Shown here: piece after piece, positions 41,659-51,048 of the stretch
Numbering within the stretch: the stretch's first letter is position 1
How the letters are laid out: each line of letters begins with the position of its first letter
Source of the DNA: Nitrospira sp.
Lineage (GTDB): Bacteria; Nitrospirota; Nitrospiria; Nitrospirales; Nitrospiraceae
Reading direction: 5' to 3'
NCBI GenBank assembly: GCA_030653545.1
Contig: JAURZE010000033.1
Span: 62,001-126,000, forward strand
DNA: 64,000 nt
Made by a program: the position numbers and the translations under genes
The notes under the pieces: model-generated
Seen by the model: the letters and a program-made list of their open reading frames with translations, nothing else
What the model was told of the DNA's origin: nothing
The model's database searches: none

Positions 41659-42800
41659 ACTCGTCAGCGCCGCAGGTATCTACGCAGGATCCGGAGGGGA
41701 GGGCCGGTGTACGGTCCTCCCCGGCCTCGCGAGACAAGGATGCTCTCAACCCTATGACGACCACCCACCCCACAGACGTGACACCCACCAAAGTCGCCAT
41801 TCTGGGAGCAGGCCGGGGCGGTACCGCGCTCCTCGATCTGCTCCACCAAATTCCGGCCATCGAGATCATCGGCATCACCGATTGTAACCCCGGAGCACCC
41901 GGCCTGCAGCGGGCCCGTGAACTGCGCGTGCCGGTGGTACCCCACATCACCGAGCTCATCCAGAACCATGGCGTGCAACTGATTCTTGATGTGACCGGCG
42001 ACCCCGCCTTAGGAGCAACGCTCCGCAGTGACGCCCGGCCTGATGCAGACGTGCTGAGTGGCTCCGCCTCCCGTATTCTCTGGGAACTCGTTCAACATGA
42101 ATCGGCCTTGCAGGCGGAATTGCTGCATGCGGAAAAGCTGGCCGGCATCGGCTCCTTTGCCGCCGGCATCGCCCACGATATCAACAACCCGTTGCAATTG
42201 ATTCTGGGGCTCGCGGAAAACCTGGCCGAAGAAACGGATCTCGAAATCATCCACACACAGGCGGCGGACATTATCGCGGCCGTCAAGCGTACCACAGCCA
42301 TCTGCCGCGACCTCACGGCCTACGGCCGACGCTCCGCCTCTCACAACCATAGTTTGATCCCTCTCAACAACAAACTCGATGAGGCGCTGAGGATCGCCCG
42401 CTATGCCGTCGGCTTCCACGACATCGATATCGTCAAACAGTATGCCTCCGACGCGGCAGCCACCGGACATCCCGACGAACTGCTCCATGTCTTCGTCAAC
42501 CTCATCACTAACGCCATTCAGGCCATGGAGCGCGGCGGCACGTTAACACTTCGAACGACGATTGAGCAGGACCACGTGGCGATTCAGGTCGCCGATACAG
42601 GCTGCGGCATTCCCCCGGAGCTCTTCAACGAGATCTTCGAACCATTTTTCACCACCAAACCTCCCGGAAAAGGTACCGGCCTGGGCCTGTATAATATCAA
42701 GCATGTGATTCACCAGATGCACGGCACCATTGCCGTGACCAGCGACGTCGGCATCGGCAGCACCTTTACTATCACCTTGCCACGAACAGCACAGACGTGA
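41655..42800 (+). CDS. Soluble histidine kinase with N-terminal Rossmann-like domain
   Basis: A 381-residue cytoplasmic kinase without membrane helices. Residues about 45-145 form a nucleotide-binding Rossmann-like domain: [18 protein letters not shown] with GxGxxG (G51-G56), [13 protein letters not shown] and [12 protein letters not shown], like NAD(P)-binding domains of aspartate dehydrogenase or dihydrodipicolinate reductase. The kinase follows: H174 in [14 protein letters not shown]-box [10 protein letters not shown], and [20 protein letters not shown] sensor domain of this type could read NAD(P)H or another nucleotide. It overlaps the response regulator and the next kinase gene. An internal ATG at 41754 is a possible alternative start. 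Confidence 0.88.
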   Translation: MNSSAPQVSTQDPEGRAGVRSSPASRDKDALNPMTTTHPTDVTPTKVAILGAGRGGTALLDLLHQIPAIEIIGITDCNPGAPGLQRARELRVPVVPHITELIQNHGVQLILDVTGDPALGATLRSDARPDADVLSGSASRILWELVQHESALQAELLHAEKLAGIGSFAAGIAHDINNPLQLILGLAENLAEETDLEIIHTQAADIIAAVKRTTAICRDLTAYGRRSASHNHSLIPLNNKLDEALRIARYAVGFHDIDIVKQYASDAAATGHPDELLHVFVNLITNAIQAMERGGTLTLRTTIEQDHVAIQVADTGCGIPPELFNEIFEPFFTTKPPGKGTGLGLYNIKHVIHQMHGTIAVTSDVGIGSTFTITLPRTAQT

Positions 42801-45319
42801 CCCCCATGACGACACCAAGGCCGGCACGCCCGCCACACGCACCGCGCGAGACCCGATGGGGGCTGAAAGCCAAACTGATCCTCTCGATGCTCTTCGTCGG
42901 TATCGTCCCGCTCGTCATCGGACTGGGCATGGCCTTCTGGCAGGGGTCGCAAGAAATCCGCGACGTCAACGGCGAAAGTTTTAAGGCGCTCGCAACCGAG
43001 GCCGCTCGCAAACTCGACCTCGTCACCGCTGAAGAAGTGGCCCGTACCTCCCGCATCGCGAATGACCCCGCAATCATTCAGGAGCTGGAACGACGCCGGG
43101 ACGGCACCTCGGCATTGCCCCCTGGATTGGGAAACCTCTCCGACGCCGAGCAGGCCGCACATTGGGCAGCACGCGACCCGGCCATGGTCAAGGCCGTCAC
43201 TGAGAATCTGATGGCCGGGCTTTTGCGTGAGTATTACTCCGGCGCCCACAGCGAACCTGATCACCTCCTGCCGCAAGTCATGCGCTCGGCCACGAAGATA
43301 CTGTTCCTGACCGATAGCCATGGCACCCTTGTCGCCGCGATGAAGGCCAAACCGGACTACCGCCATGCCGACACTCTCTGGTGGAAGGGTGCCTTCAATA
43401 ACGGAGCGGGGAAACTGTTTATCGAGGATGTCCACTTTCATACCCAGGCCGATACGTATGCGTTCACCATTTCCATCCCTGTCATGGACAGCCTCCACTA
43501 CGAAGTTGTCGGCGTGCTGCATCGCGTAATCGATGCCAAAGAGTTTTTCTCCCCCTCCACCCATCCCATCCGGTTCGGGAAAACCGGGCATGTGATGCTG
43601 ATCGATAGCCGGGGCATCGTGATGAGCTGCCCGATCCTCCCAACCGGCGTCTCACTATCCGACCAGAGCCTGATTCCCCTCATCACCCCGCTCCAGCCAG
43701 GCTGGACCCAGGCAGCGAGCGACGGACACGGAGGCAAGACGACGTCGATCATCGGCTTCGCGCCCCTGCCTGAGACCAGCCGCGCGACGAACGGATCGCT
43801 GAGCGGCGGCTCCTGGCATACCTTTGTCTGGCAATCGTCCGATGAACTGTTTGCACCGATCCAACATCTCTTTACCTGGATGACCGTCTTTGGCGGCGTC
43901 GCCGTCGTGCTCCTCGCGGTGCTGGGCTACGTCGCCGCCAGCCGCATCGTCACGCCGGTCCGTGCGCTGCAACAGGCCGCCCAGGCAATTGGACGCGGTG
44001 AACTCCAAACCGCCATCGACATTCGCACCGGCGACGAACTGGAGGATCTGGCCGACGAATTCACCCGCATGAACGCTCAACTGGAAGCCGCATTTGCCGG
44101 CTTGACCGACCAAGTGACCTTGAAAACGCAAGAAGTGGATTACCTCCGGCAGTCCACCGATCAGATCCTGGATGCGGTCCCGACGCCCATCGTCCTGGTC
44201 GATGCCGGTGAATCCGTCCACTACGTGAATCAGGCCGCTCGTGAGGCCTTCCACCTCGCGCCCGACGCGACGCCGCCGCTGTCACTGTTCACCGTACTTC
44301 CGCTCGACGCCGCCAGCCAAACCAAACTACGCCAAGAATTTTCCGGGGACGCATCCGGAGCGCCGGATGCAGCCGCACCGGTTCGAAACAAAGCCCCGCG
44401 GGATCCCCTGGCTCAAGCCGACGGCAACGAGGGGGGCCGTGACCGGGCGGAGCTCCGGATTGGCTCACGGACGTATCATTATCTGTGGTTCCGCCTGCCC
44501 AGCCGCCCGGGAGAAGAACCGCACAGCGGGCTTGTGCTCCGCGACATCACCGATGACAGCCGCATGCAAGACCAACTCATTCAAGCCGAGAAATCCGGCA
44601 GCCTCGGCGTACTGACCGCCGGCATCGGACATGAATTGAATAATCCATTGTTCGGGATCCTGGGCCTGGGAGAAGCCATTCAGGATGAAACCGATCTCAC
44701 CCGCGCCCGATCGCACGCCCGCGATATCGTCACCCAAGGGCGCCGGATGGCCGCCATCATCCGGGACTTCACCGGCATCACCGCTCGGGACACCTCAGCC
44801 CAGCGCATTCCGGTGTGCGTGGAATCCACGATCGAGCACGCGCTCGCCGCCATGCAGACCGCCGCCGACCTGACTCAGATAGCCATCCAAAAGACCTTCG
44901 CCGGAGAGACCATGGTCATGGCCATCCCCGACCAACTCCAGCAAGCCATAATGAATCTCTTGATGAATGCCGTTCAGGCGATGAAGGGCGTCGGCGCCTT
45001 GACCATCGTCACCACGCAGACGGATCAACTGGTCACAGCCAGGATCACGGACAGCGGCCCTGGGATTGCCCCGCAATACCTCGCAAGAATCTTCGACCCG
45101 TTCTTTACGACCAAAGGACAAGGGGAAGGTTCGGGATTGGGCCTGACCGTCGCCCGGCGCATCATCAGGAAATTCGGCGGAGAGTTGCGGATCGAGAGCC
45201 GCGTGGGAGAGGGCACGACCTGTCTCGTCACACTGCCGAGGATCCGCAATCAGCCACCTGAGGAGGGCACATGCATCGCTTCGTCACCACGCTCGGAACC
45301 ACAGCCGTCACGCTCCTAG
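42797..45319 (+). CDS. Membrane histidine kinase (Cache, HAMP, PAS, kinase)
   Basis: An 840-residue kinase. A first membrane helix (about 24-47: LILSMLFVGIVPLVIGLGMAF) and a second (about 355-378) enclose a periplasmic Cache-type sensor with ILFLTDSHGTLVAAM and GHVMLIDSRGIVMSCPI. HAMP (SRIVTPVRALQQAAQAI), PAS (about 450-590) and the kinase follow: H at about 612 in AGIGHELNNPLF, N-box NLLMNAVQAM, and FFTTKGQGEGSGLGLT. GTG 42797 overlaps the previous stop (GTGA). Its 3' end overlaps the DUF3365 gene by 49 nt. It may sense a ligand or redox state together with that heme protein. Confidence 0.9.
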   Translation: MTPMTTPRPARPPHAPRETRWGLKAKLILSMLFVGIVPLVIGLGMAFWQGSQEIRDVNGESFKALATEAARKLDLVTAEEVARTSRIANDPAIIQELERRRDGTSALPPGLGNLSDAEQAAHWAARDPAMVKAVTENLMAGLLREYYSGAHSEPDHLLPQVMRSATKILFLTDSHGTLVAAMKAKPDYRHADTLWWKGAFNNGAGKLFIEDVHFHTQADTYAFTISIPVMDSLHYEVVGVLHRVIDAKEFFSPSTHPIRFGKTGHVMLIDSRGIVMSCPILPTGVSLSDQSLIPLITPLQPGWTQAASDGHGGKTTSIIGFAPLPETSRATNGSLSGGSWHTFVWQSSDELFAPIQHLFTWMTVFGGVAVVLLAVLGYVAASRIVTPVRALQQAAQAIGRGELQTAIDIRTGDELEDLADEFTRMNAQLEAAFAGLTDQVTLKTQEVDYLRQSTDQILDAVPTPIVLVDAGESVHYVNQAAREAFHLAPDATPPLSLFTVLPLDAASQTKLRQEFSGDASGAPDAAAPVRNKAPRDPLAQADGNEGGRDRAELRIGSRTYHYLWFRLPSRPGEEPHSGLVLRDITDDSRMQDQLIQAEKSGSLGVLTAGIGHELNNPLFGILGLGEAIQDETDLTRARSHARDIVTQGRRMAAIIRDFTGITARDTSAQRIPVCVESTIEHALAAMQTAADLTQIAIQKTFAGETMVMAIPDQLQQAIMNLLMNAVQAMKGVGALTIVTTQTDQLVTARITDSGPGIAPQYLARIFDPFFTTKGQGEGSGLGLTVARRIIRKFGGELRIESRVGEGTTCLVTLPRIRNQPPEEGTCIASSPRSEPQPSRS

Positions 45320-45864
45320 TCGCGGGGCTCTTGCTCGCGCCCATTCCGCCGCTGGCGAAAGAACCGCCGATCCTGCCGGGCATCTCGCCGGAAAAGGTCG
45401 CAGACTATGTGCATGCCATCATCCAGGCCGACCGAACTATTTACACCACGCTCGTAGTGACCCGGATGCAGGAAAAGCACATCGTCAAGGCCACCGAACA
45501 TTGGGAACAAGACAACGCCCTGCCGCTCCCCGCCCAGTTCCTGCAACACTCCGGAAAGATGGTTGCCGAAAGCGGACGGGGCATCCGTTATCGCCTCATC
45601 GGCCTTTCCCCGATTTATCAACGGAACGCCCCGGCGACGGATTTCGAACGGAATGCCCTTGTCGCGTTGACCGCACAACCGGATCGCCCCGTCACCGGCA
45701 TTGTGTCGAGCGGAAAGAAACCATTCTTTCAAGCCATCTATCCGGACCGCGCGGTCTCCGCGGCCTGCGTGTCATGCCACAACAACCACCCGCTGAGCCC
45801 CAAGCGGGACTTCAAAGCGAACGACGTCATGGGAGCCATCGCCATCACGATTCCGTTGGACTAA
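45271..45864 (+). CDS. Periplasmic c-type heme protein (DUF3365)
   Basis: A 197-residue exported protein with signal peptide (TTAVTLLVAGLLLAPIPPLAK). Residues 166-170 read CVSCH, a covalent heme c site, in the context CVSCHNNHP typical of DUF3365/Tll0287-like sensors. Such domains also occur fused to kinases. GAGGAGG precedes the ATG. The gene starts inside the 3' end of the Cache kinase gene and is probably its periplasmic accessory or redox sensor. This link is inferred from the overlap. Confidence 0.88.
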   Translation: MHRFVTTLGTTAVTLLVAGLLLAPIPPLAKEPPILPGISPEKVADYVHAIIQADRTIYTTLVVTRMQEKHIVKATEHWEQDNALPLPAQFLQHSGKMVAESGRGIRYRLIGLSPIYQRNAPATDFERNALVALTAQPDRPVTGIVSSGKKPFFQAIYPDRAVSAACVSCHNNHPLSPKRDFKANDVMGAIAITIPLD

Positions 45865-45904
45865 CTGCCGGAGCGGGAGATGAACCGACGCGAGGGTGCG
45901 GACG

Positions 45905-47002
45905 TCAGGAGGATGGAGGGGCGCTCTGTGCCACAGCGGCATCGGGAACGAAATACTCTTCCCGATAAATCTGGATCGCCGTCATGAAGAGGCTAATGAT
46001 GATCGGACCGACAAACAATCCCAGCAATCCGTATAGTCCGAGACCGCCGAGCACGGAGAGCACCAGCAGCAGCACCGGAATCTGGACATCCTGCCCAATG
46101 AGCCACGGCCGGAGAAACTGATCGACCATCGAGACCACGCCGACGCCCCAGGCCAACATGCCCAGCGCTTTTCCCATGGCACCGATGGCGAAGAAATACA
46201 CCACCACCGGCCCCCAGACCAAGGCCGTGCCGCCGAAAGGAATCGGCGCCAGCACGATCGTCAGCGCCGTCAACACCATCGGGAACGGCACACTCAACAC
46301 GAGATACGCCAACCCGGCCAGCACGCCCTGCACCAGCGCGGTGACCAGCATGCCCTTCACGACCGCCCGGACCGTTTGATCGAGCCGCGTGAGAATTTTC
46401 TGTTTATGCGACTCGTCCATGGGGACGAGCTCGTACAGCGAGTCCATCCAGCGTTCGCCGTCTTTGAACAGGAAAAAGAGCACCATCAGCATGATGAAAA
46501 AGTTGCTGACGAGGACCACGGCATTCTTCAGGAGATCCCCCATCTGACTCACCAAAAACTGGCTCAGCCATTTGGCTCCCGACACCACGGCGTCCTCCAT
46601 CGGCACCAGCTGCCCATTGCCGCCCGCCACCAACGAACGCAGCCAGCTGCCGATCACCGGTACCGCCGCCAGCCGCTCAGGTAACTGCTGAACGCCCCCG
46701 GCGACAATCCACTCATGGATAGTCTGCTCCACCGCCACCGCTTCCCGCACCAAGACCACACTCATCAAGACCACCGGAACCACCACCACCGTTAGCACCC
46801 CGACGGTCAAACAAGCGGCAAACAACGTATCGCGCCCGCTCATCAGCGCCGTCAATCGGCGATGCAATGGAAACACCCAATGGGCCAGCAACGCCGCCCA
46901 CAGGGCCGGGAAGAGGAAGGGCTGTAAGATCAGTCCGATCTGATAGAGCAACAGCGCCAGAAGAGCGAAGAAGACGACCGTAAAAAGTTGTGGACGAGTC
47001 AT
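45905..47002 (-). CDS. AI-2E family transporter (PerM/TqsA type)
   Basis: A 365-residue inner-membrane protein with about eight helices. It has LALLLYQIGLILQPFLFPAL at the start, a hydrophilic loop at about 90-160, then FLFKDGERWMDSLYELVPM, and the conserved VQGVLAGLAYLVLSVPF and IPFGGTALVWGPV. This is the PF01594 family, whose members export autoinducer-2 or ions or act as Na+/H+ antiporters. The substrate cannot be decided. It converges with the DUF3365 gene. Confidence 0.92.
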   Translation of the reverse strand: MTRPQLFTVVFFALLALLLYQIGLILQPFLFPALWAALLAHWVFPLHRRLTALMSGRDTLFAACLTVGVLTVVVVPVVLMSVVLVREAVAVEQTIHEWIVAGGVQQLPERLAAVPVIGSWLRSLVAGGNGQLVPMEDAVVSGAKWLSQFLVSQMGDLLKNAVVLVSNFFIMLMVLFFLFKDGERWMDSLYELVPMDESHKQKILTRLDQTVRAVVKGMLVTALVQGVLAGLAYLVLSVPFPMVLTALTIVLAPIPFGGTALVWGPVVVYFFAIGAMGKALGMLAWGVGVVSMVDQFLRPWLIGQDVQIPVLLLVLSVLGGLGLYGLLGLFVGPIIISLFMTAIQIYREEYFVPDAAVAQSAPPSS

Positions 47003-47134
47003 AGGCAGTCGGAGAAGAAGCGCGTGATGGCCACGTTGATAGCAGATCCGTCAGACGTTGTCACGGAAGCGGTGAAGGCTCACAGTATGTGGCACGAGAG
47101 AGTGCAATACGGACAGGACGTTTTCAGCAGCCGA

Positions 47135-47578
47135 TCAGAGGTCCGGCTTTTTCCCCAGAACCGCGACGGGGCGATTGCGATTGCCATTCATGTCCCGGAC
47201 CGCACCCGGCAACCGCGGGACATCCTCCGGCCACGTCGTCACACCCATGTCACTGACACCCTGAAACTTCGCGCCTTCTTCCATCGAGAAGATCGGCGCA
47301 TGGACTTCACCCATAATGATACCGGTCTTGAGCAATTGCACCCGATCGCTGGCGGTAATCGTCGCCTTGATGCGCCCGCTGCTGATCAATATACCGGCCG
47401 TAATCGTTCCCTTCACCACACCATCTTCTCCGACAATGACTTGGCCCTTGGTGTAGATATCCCCTTCCAGGCGACCGTCAATACGCACCGTGCCATCAAC
47501 ACGAATCTCGCCCTTGAGCTCCACCCCTTTGGCCAACAACGTGATATTCCCGTCGTCCATATACCCGCTCTTTTTCAT
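47135..47578 (-). CDS. Bactofilin (polymer-forming cytoskeletal protein)
   Basis: A 147-residue protein with the repeated beta-helix core of bactofilins: LAKGVELKGEIRVDGTVRID, GRLEGDIYTKGQVIVGEDGV, and VKGTITAGILISSGRIKATI. It polymerises without nucleotide and organises cell shape or wall synthesis. The neighbour is PBP1b (47698) on the same strand, consistent with a link to peptidoglycan synthesis. A flexible C-terminal tail follows the core. Confidence 0.95.
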   Translation of the reverse strand: MKKSGYMDDGNITLLAKGVELKGEIRVDGTVRIDGRLEGDIYTKGQVIVGEDGVVKGTITAGILISSGRIKATITASDRVQLLKTGIIMGEVHAPIFSMEEGAKFQGVSDMGVTTWPEDVPRLPGAVRDMNGNRNRPVAVLGKKPDL

Positions 47579-47697
47579 AGTTGCTCCCTATTGGCGAACA
47601 CTCGCCACTCAGGATACCCCAGGGGGGAAGAGGCACCTAGCAGTTTGTCAAAACAGGGCACATGAGAGCCGACCGGCCACTGGCCATCAACGAGCCA

Positions 47698-49989
47698 CTA
47701 GGATAATCCGAGCCGGTGCTTCACTCGCTCCCACAGTCCTCCGCCATGAATCTCGCAATACACGCTCGGTTCCGTCCCTTCCAGAAACACCTCCGTCACC
47801 CGCTCAGGACACTGCGCCGTCGCCAACTGGCCCGTGCGCGGGTCGATCGCTCGTGAAATGATCCCGCTCGGGATGGGAAAATCGGGAGAATCGGCAGGAA
47901 TGAGCCGGCGCGCCACGTCCACCCAGATCGGCAAGGCGGCCTGTGAGCCGGTCAGGCGAATCGCCCGTTCGTCGTCAAATCCAACCCAAACGCCGATCAC
48001 CAACTCCGGTGTGTAGCCGACGAACCAGGCATCGCGATACCCGTCCGTGGTGCCGGTCTTCCCGGCAACCGGACCCCGCAATCCCCAGGCTCTCGCTTTC
48101 GATCCGGTTCCCCGATCCAGCACGCCCTTCAACAGTGACGTCGCCAGGTACGCCCCCTGCGCCGACACCGCCTGATGCCGGTCCACCATCGGGCTCCAGA
48201 CTGTCTCTCCGGAGTCACGGACCAGATTGGTGAGGGCGACGGGCTTCACCACCACACCCGCATTCGCCAGGCCGCCATATGCCGCCGTGATTTCGAGAAG
48301 CGAGACCGAGGCGCTCCCGAGCGCGACCGAGAGATTGTCGGGCAACGCTCCCTGAAGGCCGAATCCCCGCAACAGCCGGTTGATCGATCCGATCCCCAAT
48401 CGATGCGCCGTGCGCACCGCCGGCACATTCAGCGACTGTTCGAGCGCCGCCCGCACCGTGACCTGTCCATGAAACTGGCGGTCGTAGTTCTGCGGCGACC
48501 AGGGTCCGGTCCCGGACTCGAAACTCACCGGCTCATCGGCCAACATCGTCGCCGGGGTGATCCCTGTACTCCCCTCAGCGCGAGCCGCCTCAAACGCCGC
48601 AAGATACACAAAGGGTTTGAACAAGGACCCTGCCTGCCGGTGCGCCTGCGCCGCCCGATTGAATTGACTTGTACGATACTCGCGCCCCCCGACCATCGCG
48701 CGGAGATGGCCGGTTCGCGCTTCGAGCACTACGAGAGCGCCCTGCAGCGGCGTCTCGCCCTCGCGCAACGCCGGGTACTGCTGCTCCAGCTTGGCCAGCC
48801 CTTTGTGCAGAGCATCAGTCGCGAGTTGCTGCATGTACGGATCGAGCGTCGAATAGATCCGGGCGCCTTCGGGAATGCCCATCCCGGTTCCCGCCTCCAC
48901 CTGCCGCAGCAGATAGTCGACAAAATACGGGGCGTCCGCCACGACATCCTCTGGCAATGACACCTGGACCGGCCGATTCACCGCCTCCTTCCACGCGTCT
49001 TCGGTCAGCACCCCCTCATCGCGCAACCGGCGGAGCACCACATTCCGGCGATGGGTCGCATGCTCCAGATTTTTTGTCGGAGAGTAGGTGTTCGGCCCCT
49101 TGATCATTCCGCCGATCAGCGCCACTTCCTCGATCGAGAGGGCATCCAGGGGTTTCCCGAAATATCGATGCGCCGCTTCGCCGACGCCATAGATCGACAC
49201 CGAGCCGGCTTGCCCGAGATAGATCTCATTGAGATAACTTTCGAGGATCTCTTCCTTGCGGTACTTCCATTCCATGACAAACGCCGCCACCACCTCGCGC
49301 AGCTTTCGTCCCAGGGTCCGTTGCGGTGAATAAAACAGATTCTTGGCCAGCTGCTGGGTAATCGTGCTCCCGCCCTGCACCACACCGCCGCGCGTCACAT
49401 TCGCCCACAGCGCCCGGCCGATGGCAACGGGATCGACACCATAGTGGGAAAAGAACCGCCGGTCTTCCACCGCCAAAACCGTCTTGATGACCAAGGCAGG
49501 AATCTGATTGTAGGGCACCCACTCCCGCACCTGCCGCGACCCGCCACGCATGCCGCTCAGCAAGGGCGCTTCCAAAGCCACAAACGGAAGCGACTCCCGC
49601 TCCTGCATGGACATCACATTCGTGATCACGCCGTCTTTCAGTTCCACATGCACACGCCGGGGGGGCTGATGGCTCTCCTCCTGCGCATGCAGGTACAGAT
49701 CGATGACATCCTGCGACGCCAGATAGTCGCCGGGCCCCTGCACGTCCGAGACAGCGCGATAACCCAGCCGATGCAACCGGTCGAACACCCCGGTCTCGAC
49801 CACCGGCTCTCCCGGCTTCAGCAAATGCGGCGCACCAAAGATCAAGAGGGGTGGATGTTCATCGCTCTTGGGGAGGGCAATGGATGCAGCCAACAGGGCT
49901 CCGTAGCCCGCCACGGCCACCATCGCCGCACAGACCAAAGCCACCATTCCACCCATCAGCCATTTCAGTACGCGACCGACTCTCGGCAT
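47698..49989 (-). CDS. mrcB: Bifunctional penicillin-binding protein 1B
   Basis: A 763-residue class A PBP that polymerises and cross-links peptidoglycan. One N-terminal membrane helix (about 10-35) is followed by a UB2H-like region (about 55-130). The glycosyltransferase has EDRRFFSHYGVD and GGSTITQQLAKNLF. The transpeptidase has SLFKP (nucleophile serine), SLN and KTGTTDGYRD. ATG 49989 is preferred over 50043. A UB2H domain points to PBP1b, which is activated by LpoB-like lipoproteins; none is obvious here. Confidence 0.95.
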   Translation of the reverse strand: MPRVGRVLKWLMGGMVALVCAAMVAVAGYGALLAASIALPKSDEHPPLLIFGAPHLLKPGEPVVETGVFDRLHRLGYRAVSDVQGPGDYLASQDVIDLYLHAQEESHQPPRRVHVELKDGVITNVMSMQERESLPFVALEAPLLSGMRGGSRQVREWVPYNQIPALVIKTVLAVEDRRFFSHYGVDPVAIGRALWANVTRGGVVQGGSTITQQLAKNLFYSPQRTLGRKLREVVAAFVMEWKYRKEEILESYLNEIYLGQAGSVSIYGVGEAAHRYFGKPLDALSIEEVALIGGMIKGPNTYSPTKNLEHATHRRNVVLRRLRDEGVLTEDAWKEAVNRPVQVSLPEDVVADAPYFVDYLLRQVEAGTGMGIPEGARIYSTLDPYMQQLATDALHKGLAKLEQQYPALREGETPLQGALVVLEARTGHLRAMVGGREYRTSQFNRAAQAHRQAGSLFKPFVYLAAFEAARAEGSTGITPATMLADEPVSFESGTGPWSPQNYDRQFHGQVTVRAALEQSLNVPAVRTAHRLGIGSINRLLRGFGLQGALPDNLSVALGSASVSLLEITAAYGGLANAGVVVKPVALTNLVRDSGETVWSPMVDRHQAVSAQGAYLATSLLKGVLDRGTGSKARAWGLRGPVAGKTGTTDGYRDAWFVGYTPELVIGVWVGFDDERAIRLTGSQAALPIWVDVARRLIPADSPDFPIPSGIISRAIDPRTGQLATAQCPERVTEVFLEGTEPSVYCEIHGGGLWERVKHRLGLS

Positions 49990-50240
49990 GCCCCATCCCT
50001 TTCCACACCCAGCATACCCGAGGCCCATCGGAGAAGCGATCACGGTATCACGGCATAGACTTCAGCCCCCTGGGCGCGTTTTAGACCGACCTATCCCCGC
50101 TCCAGCGGCCAATCGTAGAATCTGTCGCCGTAGCGCCCCCCCCTTCCGAGGTAACCCTTCCTGGTCTTACGCTTTCCAGCAATCCCGGTATCCTCTTAAT
50201 CAAGACAGACGTGCTTCACCCCCAACCGAGGAGACCGACC

Positions 50241-50498
50241 ATGAGCTGTTCACGTTGCTGCGGACTGATGGTGAAAGATAATTTGATGGATTTTGACGGC
50301 ACGTCCGGTCATATGTGGATGAGTGCCATGCGCTGTATGAACTGCGGGCATGTCCATGACCCAGTCATGGAGCAGAATCGTCGTAGCATACAAGCCTCGC
50401 GACCAACCCCGGTGCTGGTCGCAGTCGGAGACGAGGCCGACTATCACGATGACGAGGTGCATCTGGGAATCGAATCGATCGTGGCCCAAGCGGCCTGA
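50241..50498 (+). CDS. Small cysteine-rich protein, unknown
   Basis: An 85-residue protein with a putative zinc ribbon, CSRCCG (residues 3-8) and MRCMNCGHVHD (about 31-41). The C-terminal half is acidic (DEADYHDDEVHLG). GAGGAGA precedes the ATG. It lies 39 bp before a response regulator gene in the same direction. No family recognised. Confidence 0.7.
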   Translation: MSCSRCCGLMVKDNLMDFDGTSGHMWMSAMRCMNCGHVHDPVMEQNRRSIQASRPTPVLVAVGDEADYHDDEVHLGIESIVAQAA

Positions 50499-50537
50499 TC
50501 TCAGACAGGGCACCAGCTAGAAACTTGAGGAGCGGCC

Positions 50538-50900
50538 GTGGCATCCATTCTAGTCATCGACGACGATGAGGCATTGCGGCTCCTGCTGCGGGAGATGCTG
50601 GAGGCCGACGGCCACGCGGTCCGTGAAGCCGCCAACGGACGTGAAGGGCTGGCCCTCTACCGGGCACAGCCGGCCGATCTGGTCATTACCGATATTTTGA
50701 TGCCGGAGCAGGACGGGATGGAAGTGATTCTGGAACTCACCAGGGAATTTCTCGACGCCCGCGTCATCGCCATGACCGGCGCGTCGGGGGAGCAAAACTT
50801 CCTCAGCGTCGCCAAGCTCTTCGGGGCCCGCCATATTCTGGAGAAGCCCTTTGGGGCCGATCAAATTCGCCGCCTGGTGGACTACACGCTGGCTCACTAA
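50538..50900 (+). CDS. Single-domain response regulator
   Basis: A 120-residue CheY-like receiver: ILVIDDDEALRLLLREML, phospho-accepting D52 in VITDILMPEQDG, T80 in IAMTGASGE and K103 in ILEKPFG. It has no output domain. GAGGAG stands before the GTG start. It has no kinase next to it and may serve one of the kinases at 27.7 or 41-45 kb. The small zinc-ribbon gene upstream is probably co-transcribed. Confidence 0.93.
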   Translation: MASILVIDDDEALRLLLREMLEADGHAVREAANGREGLALYRAQPADLVITDILMPEQDGMEVILELTREFLDARVIAMTGASGEQNFLSVAKLFGARHILEKPFGADQIRRLVDYTLAH

Positions 50901-51048
50901 CTTTATCTTTGCCCGCTTCGCTCTACACCTAGTAAGAGACACCCTTCCCTTGATAGACTGGATACCGATGAGCTTGTCTGCCAGGTAGAATCCTCTCCAG
51001 ACGACGACACCTGACATCTTTACCAATCCGGATACAGATCGACGATCT

